DNA of 64,000 bases from Malurus cyaneus samueli. Taxonomy: Eukaryota; Chordata; Aves; Passeriformes; Maluridae. The position numbers were made by a program, and so were the translations under genes. The notes under the pieces are model-generated. The model was not told where the DNA came from. It searched no databases and worked only from the letters and a program-made list of their open reading frames with translations. Shown piece by piece: positions 25,681 to 35,815 of this stretch (position 1 is the stretch's first letter; every line of letters begins with the position of its first letter). Location of the stretch: NCBI GenBank assembly GCA_009741485.1, contig CM019214.1:51052863-51116862 (forward strand), given 5' to 3'.

Positions 25681-28417
25681 CTAATAACAAATTCTGATAC
25701 TAATATTGCTCTTTGATTGATAGACAAAAGGTGGATGTTGACAGTAAAATTCAGATTTGAACTGCAAAAATTACAGAACATATCTAGAGATGTAACTGTC
25801 TGTACACATGCATATTCCTGCATGTCTATGTAAAATGTAAAATACTGCAATTTTGTATAGGCAACAAACATTTCACTTTAGGAGCAAATCAACATGTACT
25901 GCAACTGAAATGGGACAGCTGTACACATTCACATTTCTACGTACTGATATAAATTGTTAGACTATTGTTATTGGCTCATATGACTAAAGTTTCAGTGAAA
26001 TTTGGACAAACTCTTTTAATCTACCTTGTGTTTTCTTTTCTGAACTTCAAGATAAGTTTTAATGTTAATCAATCCAAAATCAACTCTTTCTTTTCAAGGC
26101 TGTCCAAGAACTTTCACATGCAAGTTCAGAGGACAATCTCATTAGTGACTTGAAGAATTTCAGGTATCACAATGACAAGGGCCAAGTCATCTATGAGTAG
26201 TTACACTTGAGAAGAAAAAGAAACAACCTGTAGGACTTCAAAAATTTATATGCTTTTATTTTAAGATAGTGGAAGAAAATGCAGAACTTCACTTTTCCAA
26301 AGATGTTCTTGACCTTTTTAGTGGAAGCACTGAAAAAATAAAAAATTAAAAATATAAACCATCTGTTTGGCAGAGAGGAAGAAAAAGGTTTCCCCAGTGA
26401 CAAATTTCAAATGAAGAGGAAATTGCCTCCAAAACATTAAGATGGAAAAAGCCAACTTGATTGTATCTGAACCTAGCTAAAACAGTTTAAGAATAAAACG
26501 ACAGGAAAAAGGAATGTCTCTAAGGACCAAGAGGCCACAAAAACCATCCAAAAGGAGAAAAAAAATATATTGTAGTCCCTATATAAATAACAAGTTTCTA
26601 TGTTCTCTTTTAAAATGTTACATTATTCATATATCTGTTTTGCAGAATGTAAACAACGTGGTTTTAAGATGCAACACAGCAAACAAACAAATGAAAAAAC
26701 AAATAGATAAAGGTCTAATGCCTTGCTGTGCCATCTTTAGGGATCTAAAATGTCTAATCCCAAGCAAGGTATTTATTATAACCAATGAAAGTAAAATTGC
26801 ACATCTAGACAGACCTCTTCATGTGAGTATCTAACGGTCATATGATCTATCCTTTGAACACATTCATTTCTGTCTGTAACGTGATCCTAATCTAACTTGC
26901 TTAAGCATATGAATTGAACTTTTAATGCCTAAAATTGGAACAATTTCTCAACAAAATAAACCACTGAATTAAGGAAAGAAATTTCTTTTCTAAATATAAA
27001 CGTGCTGACAAAAGAAATGGAAGAATTGGCTAAAGACCAGTTAAGTCATCTAAAATAAATGAAACTCAGAAGCTTTTATAGCAAATACTGTAATGAAAAT
27101 TGCTTAAAACAATCACCTACCTCTCTTCTCCCTGTCCCAACACAGGGCCTCAGCCACAAGAATTCATAAAATATAATTAATTAAATAATTTATTACTATA
27201 TCTGTTAGGTTCCAGGTGTGAGGTTGCAAAAACTCCCTTGGGTGGATACATTTAGAACAGTAGAAATAGCTTATGTCTTTCTTATGCAGCTGCAAAGGGA
27301 GATAGTTGGAACATTAAACAAAAATATCTAACCAGAATCAATAGGAGTGTCCATTTGGACAGCAAACAAGGGCAAAGATCTATTTAATTCCTGACTTTTC
27401 TGCACATTTAATTTTTCAGAGATCACTAAAGAACAAGGAGTCTGGCCCATTTAATCCACATTTCATATTCTGCTTGTCAGCAGCTTTATATCTTGGAAAG
27501 GTTTCCACTTCTTATGTTTTATGTCTTTTCATGCTATGCTCTTCCCATCCCATATCATTGTTTATTCATCTTTTCTAATTTAAACTGAGTCAAAACCAGG
27601 ACTTAAAGATTTGATGCCATCTGTCATGCTGGAGAAATGGAGTAGCAAATGCTAAGAAATAAAAATAACTCTGTAAGTGCTTCAGTCCTTATAAAGAGTT
27701 ACAAATGCTTAAGCCAGTCATTAAGTGTCTCTTACTAAAGAAAAGGCTTTCTGTATTTATACATTCAACGAATATTTAGATTATAGAGATCTGATTATGG
27801 GTTTTAAAAGCTTGATGTAATGTTAGCAATGATAGTAAAAAGAATAAACCAGAAAAAGCTACAATCAGAATATCTGAATATCTGTATGCATGTAGGACCA
27901 ATTCCATGCAGGCAGAACAATTAGAATGATCCAAAACCAGTAAGAAACAACTTTCAGATTCAAGTGTCTTCAGGTTTAAAAGGTATATGTGTTATAAAAG
28001 TTTTGTAAGTGTGCAAACACTAAGCATTGTGTCCTAGTACTTTGAATTAAACATGAATTGAATTACTACAGGTATCTTTCTACTTACCAGTGTTGGAGCC
28101 CTATTCTTTCAAAACCATTTGAAAAACTGTTAATTTTAGATGTATATGTCACATTTACATTTTGAGATTTAAATTTGTTACAAATATGACACTCATGCCA
28201 ATACTGTACACCTTTTTCATGCCTTACATTTACATCAAGATGTTCAGGGTGAATGGCAGAGAAGTCAAGATGAAAAATTGTCTTCATTATTCAGACTCTC
28301 ATTTTTTTCTTCAGCAATTCAAAAATGGAATGTTAATGAGAGCTCAACACTTTTGAAGATAACCTTCCTGTTTAAGAAAATTTCTAAGCATCGTGAGAGG
28401 AAGATAAACATTTTATT
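25681..28417. other. AT-rich non-coding DNA, no gene seen
   Basis: No recognisable gene. A clean pyrimidine tract with AG (CTCTTCTCCCTGTCCCAACACAG, ending 27145) resembles a splice acceptor, but the sequence after it is AT-rich with stops and no donor was found, so no exon is called. Confidence 0.7.
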
Positions 28418-28467
28418 AAAAAAAAATAAATAAAAAAAAAAATAAAAAAAAAAAAAAAAAAAAAAAA
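28418..28467. repeat. A-rich tract (A24 at its end)
   Basis: A-runs interrupted by single T residues (AAATAAATAAA type) end in A24 at 28444-28467. It could be an old poly(A) tail of an unrecognisable retrocopy or simple slippage. Confidence 0.9.
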
Positions 28468-28772
28468 GCAGTGACATTATGAATAAAGGGCTTGGGCTTT
28501 TTTAATGTCTGTTATCCTAAAGGGATGTGATTATTTTCTCAGAACTAAGTGATATCTAAATATAGTCACTTTCTTTCAAAAATAACAGTGTTGTTACTTC
28601 TGTACCTCATCTTCCTCTTTTAAACATGAAACAAGTGCATGGTAGGAAAAGCTTATCATTTAAAAAGAAAATAAGTCATATGAGCAGTGGCATTAGGTTT
28701 TTTTTGTGAAGAGTGACAGTTTTGTTGTACCTGTCAGAGATGAACACATATATGGTTTTACACCTTCATTGC

Positions 28773-28796
28773 AATATATGTATATATACATATATT
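28773..28796. repeat. Perfect 24-bp AT palindrome
   Basis: AATATATGTATA joined directly to its reverse complement TATACATATATT, with no loop. It is AT dinucleotide-like but contains a matched G/C pair, so it is a true palindrome and not only an (AT)n run. Confidence 0.85.
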
Positions 28797-29182
28797 TACA
28801 AAATCATAAAGAAATATGAAAAATATATGGTAAAATAAGTCTCTTTGTTAAAATCAATAATTATTCACATGCCTCCAATTACTTGCCATTTAGGTTGTCT
28901 GCATATCCGTGTACTGTTGCACCGCAAAAATCAAGTTTGACTCAATTTGCATATATATATGCTTAATATGTTCTTTTATGATTCATCATTTTAGATACCA
29001 ATACCATAAGTACCAAAATATATCCCTTTTTTTCTGTTATTAATGTTCTTTTATAAATATATATTACCTTCAATTAATATTCAAAGTCAAACTGTTACCA
29101 ATACTGGTAACTATTTCTATTTTTGATGGATTTCAAGAGAAGAAATAACTAAAGTTTAGGATTTCTTTTTAATATTAACTAA

Positions 29183-29765
29183 TGTCATCATTTAAACTTC
29201 AATCAACAACCAATTACCAAGCAGCCACTAACCCATTCGCCCACCAGCAGTAACAGGAAGAGAATTGGAAGAGTAAAAGCTAGAGAATTTGTGGATAGGG
29301 ATAAAGACAGTTTAATGAAGAAAGCAAAGGCTTCACACATGAGCAGAGGAAAACGAGGAATTAATTCACTGCTTCCCATGGATAGGCAGGTTCAGCCATC
29401 TCCAGGAGAGCAGGACCCAGTTATGTATATTGGTGACATGGGAAGACAAACACCATCACTCAAAATGTTTCCCACTTTCTCCTTCTTCGCTCCATTTTAT
29501 TTACTGAGCATGGTGCTGTATGGTCTGGAATATTCCTTTGGTCAGTTTGGGTCACCTGTTCCAGCTGTGACTCCTCCCAACCTCTCAGGCAATTCCAATT
29601 TACCCACCAGCATGGCTATACAAAAAGCCTTGGCTCTGTGTAATCCCTGCTCAGCAATAAATAAATCTCTACATTATCAGCCCTGTAACCAGCACAAATT
29701 CAAAACACAACCCCACACCAGGTACTGTGAAGAAAGTTAATTTTACCCCAGCCAAAACCAGCACA
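29183..29765 (-). mobile_element. Solo LTR, bird ERVL-like, antisense
   Basis: Read on the minus strand it starts TGTGCTGGTTTTGGCTGGGG, then TAAAATTAACTTTCTTCACA and GGTGTGGGGTTGTGTTTTGA. This is the start of an LTR family common in bird genomes. It contains TTGCTGAGCAGGGATTACAC, a TATA-like TAAATAAAA (29503-29495), an ATTAAA poly(A)-signal-like site (29316-29311), and an end with GTGGCTGCTTGGTAATTGG then TTTAAATGATGACA. About 583 bases with TG...CA termini. No internal retroviral genes, primer-binding site or second LTR lie beside it, so it is a solo LTR left by recombination. The target-site duplication is not clear. A 149-codon plus-strand frame inside it is antisense noise. Confidence 0.88.
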
Positions 29766-32437
29766 ATTAGAAACATATGAAAGCAATACAAGGGGTAAAA
29801 AAGAAGCAGATTTCCTCTATGTAAAAGATCTTCTTGATTACATTCATTAAGGATGCATCTATTGATTACTAAAGCACACCTAGGATGAGATCTTATTGGC
29901 ATTTGATGAATTTCCCACTCCAGCACCTCTAAAAAAACTTTTTTTTAAGTCTGTAGATTCATGACTCACCCCTTCATGGAGTATAATATACTTAAATATA
30001 AATTTGCCATAAATTTACAAATATAAAAATCTACAAATATAATTTGCGTTATCATGTTGATTGAGTAATTTGTGTATCTGTTGTTGTTGTTGCTTAATTA
30101 GAATTAAAAATTGCATATCTTCAATCATTTGAGTATCCATAAGGCTTTTCAATGGGATTCAGCTCAGAGATTAAGCAATCTAAATTTAGAAACTTGATTC
30201 AAGTTTCATGCTATGGATGTTTAAAGAGATTTGAGATGACACATTTTGCAAGGCATTCAAATGAGGCAGGAAAAGACAAATTTCTCAATCAGAATATCCA
30301 TATGCAGTAGACCTGGTGAGTAAATTCAATGAAGTCTAGAGACCTATTTAGCTTGCTGAATTTAAATTCCCAATTTATGAAGATGTACTGTCGTTCAGAC
30401 TCCATTGACTATTTTATGTAATGCCCTCTTGACTATATCTCCATTGGGTAAAATGAGAACTGAGGCGTAATGAAATGTCGATGTCTCAATTTGTAAGCTG
30501 AAACTCATGTCTAGAGCAGAATCCCATTCTGTGAACAAGAGCATTCAGTATGAAATTCTTGAATTGTCAAGAAACATGAAATCAGTTCCTAATTTTTACC
30601 CCATGACATCTTAAATAGCATCAGATACATATATTTAGGCAACTTAATCCTGTCCTTAGATAATGTTAATTTGCCTTAATTTTTGGGGTTTTTTTAGTGT
30701 TTAAAATAATTTATAATATTGTTTATATGAAAACATCGGTACCACATCAATATATTTTAACTGTATTATAATATCACCTACAGCTTTTATTTTAACAGAC
30801 CTGTAATTTTATTTTAGCATACCTTTATAAACTAAGGTATGACATACAAAGGCTTAGTTTCTTACTCAACCTAGATCTCTTCACTCAGTATTCTGAAGCC
30901 TTCACACTATGTTCTATTTAAAAATGTTGGAGAAAAAGTGAACTTTATCGTATTACTCATCTGATCAGTAGCTATGCATTTTAGGGTGAGATGATCAATC
31001 ATTTCCTAAAATCTTTTTCTCCATTCATTAAAGACTTCTCCATTTTTCCATAGATCAGATGTAGTTGCTTACACGAGATTTTATCAATCCTTCCTGGGCT
31101 TGTTAGTCATTAAAAAACCTTATTACTGACTTCTGGAGCTACCCAGCCTCCAGAAAGGCTTTAAGATGTGGTCAGGAATAGCAGAAGGAAATGCTGATTG
31201 GACACATCGAAAATCAGAAAGAATATAAATAAATTATGTTCAAGGAAAACAAAATGAAGCAAACAAACAAACAAAACCAAAACTCCAAACACCACACTAC
31301 ACAGTCTAGACCAAAAACCAAATAACCCAAGAACCCTCTGTGCTAAGTTCTTTTTCACTGCTCTAGAGGAATGGCAGACAAAATTCCATTCCTTGTCAAC
31401 TGCTCATATAAACTCAGTCCTTGTCCAGTTTCCAGTGAAGAAAGAATGCAGAGCTCATGCTCTTAAAACCTTTCCTGCCCCTGCAAAAATGAGTTTTGAG
31501 TTTGTTGAAAATATAAGGCCTTTTTGATTTTACTCTCATATTTGTTACAAGACAGCCATTTTTGACTTATATTTTCTAACAAAGCAGCATCTTGGTTTAA
31601 AATGTTATTGAAAACTGTTTTCCCAAACATCTAATTTGGTTACCAGACAGCCTCTTTTAGAAGCGAAGATGAAGCGAGTACATTCCTGTTTAACTATAAA
31701 TCTCATTTTTGTGAACAGCAAACCACGAAATTCAGCTTGACACTTTCAAAAAGTACCATATTCACACAGTCAGAAGAAATTTTGGAGGCCTTCTTTGCAA
31801 ACTACAAGGACATTGCCTGTAATGTCCTCAGGCCTCACACCAGTAACTTTCCAGTTCTCTTGAGTGAGAGATATGTTTACTTACGCATTTCTACTCTGAT
31901 GTCTACAATTAATTTTGAGGCAAGGTCACTGCTCTTTTGCTATACCTTGAAACCTTATAGGAGGGAACCCTTGCTGAGTAATTCCAACACTGAACCCATT
32001 AGTTCCAGTCATTGGTCAAAGAATCTGCCAAATGAGTTGTTGTAGACTCATTTATTATTTTCTAGTGTGTGCAGTTTTGTGCACAATCCATCCCTGCTAT
32101 TACTGCTAAATAGGCAGATAGATTATTTTGGTGGGGTGTTTTGTTTGTTTTGCTTCTGAAAGTAATATTAGAGGCAAATAAAAATGCATAGCAGGGATCA
32201 ATTCAGATTTTAAATGTCTTAACCAACAGTTTCCAAGGTGCTTATTCTGATTAGACTCCAGGCTGAGGATTATGACAGACATATGAATATGTGGAGAAAC
32301 ACAGGAGCCTACATCACTGAACTTCTGGGCGAGAGTTCTCTAGGAAGAACATAAAAAAGATTATTTTTAGGGAATAAATAGTATAACAGGATGGAGTAAA
32401 ATTTCAGCAAGCAGAATAATAAATAAATTATTCTTTA
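29766..32437. other. AT-rich non-coding DNA, no gene seen
   Basis: No gene or clear repeat. Imperfect echoes of ATAAATTT and ACAAATATAA occur near 29990-30045, and a GTT trinucleotide patch lies at 30081-30092. A (CAAA)n patch lies at about 31260-31276. Confidence 0.7.
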
Positions 32438-32543
32438 ATTCCTTAAATAAATTTAATTTAATTCCTTAAATAAATTTAATTTAATTCCTTAAATAAATTT
32501 AATTTAATTCCTTTAATTCCTTAATTTAATTCCTTAAATAAAA
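32438..32543. repeat. 23-bp AT-rich minisatellite
   Basis: The unit starts ATTCCTTAAATAAATTTAAT. Copies start at 32438, 32461, 32484 and 32507, spaced exactly 23 bases. The first three are near identical and the last breaks into shorter ATTCCTTAA-type pieces up to about 32543. The high identity of copies suggests recent expansion. Confidence 0.95.
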
Positions 32544-34272
32544 CTTCTTTACAGCAACATCCTTTTTCAGCTTTTGACTGGCAGAGTAAATCTTTACTTG
32601 TGGTAGATGGAACTTTACTCCTTAATGACTGTCTCCAGTCTGCCCTTAAGAAAACTATCTACAGCAACATCTGTTAATGTCAGCAGGGAAGCATTTTCTG
32701 TCATAATTTTATCAAGGTAGGATAAAAGTGTATTAGACCATTACTTAAGTTACTCATGCCTTGCTGAATGCACCGAGAGTTTCAGTCTTCACTTAGAGAT
32801 AATTTGTGGGACAGATGCCTCACCCTTTCTAAAGCATTAATGCATCAAATATCCTCAAAGGAAAATTTTTTTAGAAGCCTCAGAAGTGCAGATTATTTTT
32901 CAGCAAACTAATAAGCATCGTAATAGATTGATATGTTGTGTTTGACTTCAAGGAATTGAGTGTAAAAGTATCACTCTACATTACTTAAGTCTTTCAACAA
33001 ATTGTAACCTGTGTCTTCTGCCTTTGATTCAGGCACCTCTTGAAAACACAATTTCAGCAAATCAAACACAGTAACTTTATTAATGTATATTAAATATTAT
33101 TATTTCTGGACTTTTCACAATTATTTTATAATTTTATTCCATATTTTTTGTTATTTGAAATAATTCAACAGAAGTTTTCTGCAAACAAAGGTTGGGCCCA
33201 AAAATTATGGAATCAGTTATTAATGGTCATTCAACTGAACTGACTTGGATTAGGCATTTGTGTCTCATTATTTTTTTCCGTAATATGTCTGCAAAAACTA
33301 ACTCTTTCTAATACGATCTGTGTTTCCAAATATAAACAAGGAAATAAATAAATGTTCCTCCTTGCTCTGCACTTTACAGCATATATGAATTCTTATATTT
33401 GAATGGAAAATTTCACCACTACAAGTTTTCAGAATCACCCACAATGCCATGGTGTGGTACAAGACACAGTTCCATAGACCAGAATAAAGAGGCTGGTTGG
33501 AAATAAGTTGTATGTGAAATAACTATGGTATTTGTATATCTCTAGTGGTCTAAACCAAATCTTTGGATTTATCACTCCTGAAATTAACAGGTTTAATTTT
33601 TAAAAAAACTTTCTAAAACTCTTGGAGCTTAGACCCATTTTTAGTCAGCACGTTAGTTATACCAGCTCCCAGAGAGAAATCTGGCCAGTTACAATAGGAA
33701 ACTCATTAATGTTTCCCCTTGTAATCTGGTTTTATTTCTTTTTTAATGCTAGTTAAATTGGAATGAGACTCAAGGATACTAAATGTCAATGTGTGAGCCA
33801 AAACTGGCAACTCAGCTTGCAAGTCCAGCCACAAGCACAGTTTTTTCTTTTGAAGTTGATCACAGCAGGGAGAAGCTGAGCTTGCAGCCAAGGGAAATTG
33901 TGTATGTGGAAACCAATAAGTCCTAAGTATGCTATGCTATTTGACTGTAAACATATTAACATCAGCTTTTGCACTGCTGCATGTCCTTTGACTAAAATCA
34001 TCTTAGACCTCCAATTTTGGAGCTTGGAAACCAGGCATCAATGGGTCAGGACTGATTAAACTAAATGTGGCACTTGTTGCTGTTTTATATTTTAAAGAGT
34101 GATTTAAACTTACTCTACTCAAATAAATAAAAGATCTGCTATGAAATTTTACTTTGTGGTCCTCAAATGGAAAATACTTGTCTTCAAATCGATTGTCTTT
34201 TCTGTATTAAAAATGGCTGTTATTTTGTCTTCTGCAGCAGGAATGGCTGCAGAGATTCCCAAATTTTTTTCT
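32544..34272. other. AT-rich non-coding DNA, no gene seen
   Basis: No recognised repeat or coding frame. The open frames near 33706-34001 on the minus strand are short and show no domain. Confidence 0.7.
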
Positions 34273-34460
34273 GCTGGAAAAAGCCTTTAAGATAATGGAG
34301 TTCAGTCATGAACCCAGCACTCAGGAGTGCACCACCACTAAATATTATTCTTGAATGTCACATCCACACATTTTTAAATAGTGTCAGGGATGGTGACTCA
34401 ACCACTTCCCTGAGCAGCTTGTTCCAATGCCTGGCAGCCCTTCCAGTTGCTAAAGCTGTT
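34273..34460 (-). mobile_element. CR1 LINE fragment, antisense
   Basis: GCTGGAAAAAGCCTTTAAGA, AACCCAGCACTCAGGAGTGC and CACCACTAAA are followed by GTCACATCCACACATTTTTA and GGGATGGTGACTCAACCACT, and the match ends near GCAGCCCTTCCAGTTGCT. The order matches the antisense CR1 copy at 25.4 kb, with the shared GGGATGGTGACTCAACCAC block. The 3'-terminal octamers are missing on the left. Confidence 0.85.
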
Positions 34461-34670
34461 AATGAGCAAATTCCTTGCTGCTCAGCTTCTTCTCTCTCAC
34501 TTGAACAGGCAAATACATGCAGAAGCCATTGCCACAGACGGGATCAGGGCAACCAGCAGAGTGTACCTGTGAGAACACTTGCTCTCAGTCCCCTTGGCCT
34601 CACAGCCATGTCCCGTCATGCTCCTGTGTGTCTTCTGTCATGAAAGCCCTGTAGGGAAGATTTTCTATTT

Positions 34671-34825
34671 CACAGAATCACAAAATCACAGAAAGTGCTG
34701 AGCTGGAAGGGACCCACGAGGATCATCAACTCCAACTCCTGACCCTGCACAGAATAACACCATGTTCCTGAGAGTATTATCTGAAACTCTGGCAGGTTTC
34801 TGACTGTGTGCTCTTGCAAATCACG
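34671..34825 (-). mobile_element. CR1 LINE 3' end, antisense, second copy
   Basis: CACAGAATCACAAAATCACA leads into GAGCTGGAAGGGACCCACGA, GGATCATCAACTCCAACTCC and TGACCCTGCACAGAATAACA, then AACTCTGGCAGG. This is a CR1 3' end of a different subfamily from the copy just to its left, so two separate insertions lie in tandem. It fades by about 34825. Confidence 0.9.
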
Positions 34826-35551
34826 GTTTTTCTTCTCCCTGATATTCATAGATATATATATATACAAAAGAAATAATTATCTTGGTCTTCTGTAAAAGAA
34901 AGCCACTCTGAGGTAGTAAATACTAGAATATACTGTCTGTATGCTACATTGCTTTGATAAATACATATAAAGATGATTTTAAGATGGAAAATTATTAACA
35001 CTCTTGATGCTTAGATAAATGCAAACATGAAAAGTAGCATCCAAGCTGGGCCAGACAGTGAGCACCAAGAGGGCAGAGTCTGGGGGAATCTATGAATGTG
35101 CACATGCTTTTGAATGGAGGGAGTGTTGTGTGCTGCACACTGCTGGCCTTCTGCATCTGCCAGCCCAAGGGGAGGAGGGGACAAGGTTGCCTGTGAGCCC
35201 TGTGTGTGACCATCTGTGTGTGTCCACGGGTCTGTGTGTCTCTGGAATATTGCTCAGTTGCTCTACTGATTGAACTTTCAAATGGGAAGGCAGCAGCTGA
35301 AACCCTGAGCCTGAGCAGAGCCCCACATCTCCAAAACAGACTTCAGCAGAGAGGGTCAAAGGAGCCCCAGGCTGGAGCTGCTGAAAACCATGGATACTTG
35401 TAACGTGCCTCAGTAGTGACAATTTGTTCAGTGATTCCAATTAGCCCACCAACATTCAAAACAGTTGTAATCGTGCCAGTGAATGGAACTCATGAATGAT
35501 TTTGTTATCTGTTAATTATGGCACATTTTAACTAAGGGAATTGAAAAGTAT
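34826..35551. other. GC-richer unidentified block between CR1 copies
   Basis: From about 35040 to 35400 the sequence is clearly richer in G and C than its surroundings, with TGTGTGTG-like patches and CCCTGAGCCTGAGCAGAGCC. Overlapping open frames exist on both strands but none looks conserved. Its place between CR1 fragments suggests another repeat that I do not recognise; a short (TA)n patch lies at 34853-34864. Confidence 0.4.
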
Positions 35552-35815
35552 TGCATCTGGGGAGCACAGTACATTGCACTTGTACAGACTGGGAAAAGCA
35601 GTTTTGTAGAAAGTGTCCTGAGGGTTCTGGTGAACACCAAACCGAGCCTGAAGTGTGCCCTTGTGGCATGGAAAGCCAACAGTCTCCTGGGCAGTGTCAG
35701 GAGGTCGAAGGAGGTGCTCCCTCCCCTCTATTCAGCACTGGTGAGGCCACACCTGGAGTACAGTGTCCAGCTCTGGGCTCCCCAATACGGGACACATGGA
35801 CACACTGAATAGAAT
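35552..35815 (+). mobile_element. CR1 LINE, end of ORF2, sense
   Basis: GCATCTGGGGAGCACA, then GTCCTGAGGGTTCTGGTGAA, GTGTGCCCTTGTGGCATGG, CAACAGTCTCCTGGGCAGTG, and CTATTCAGCACTGGTGAGGC through CTCTGGGCTCCCCAATA, follow the C-terminal part of the CR1 ORF2 (endonuclease/reverse-transcriptase polyprotein). One frame still reads PPLYSALVRPHLEYSVQLWA, the conserved tail. It is a 5'- and 3'-truncated fragment with no start and cannot encode a working enzyme. Confidence 0.92.

Noticed and set aside
27118..27180. Strong splice-acceptor-like tract
   Set aside because: Sequence after the AG is AT-rich with immediate stops and no donor; no exon supported.
29291..29740. Open frame of 149 codons, plus strand
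   Set aside because: It lies entirely inside an antisense solo LTR, which is non-coding.
34909..34945. let-7-like seed (TGAGGTAGTA)
   Set aside because: Only the first ten bases match and the downstream sequence does not fold back into the required hairpin arm.
35630..35812. Open frame with an LYSALVRPHLEY-type sequence
   Set aside because: Not a host gene; it is the tail of CR1 ORF2 and is listed as a mobile element.
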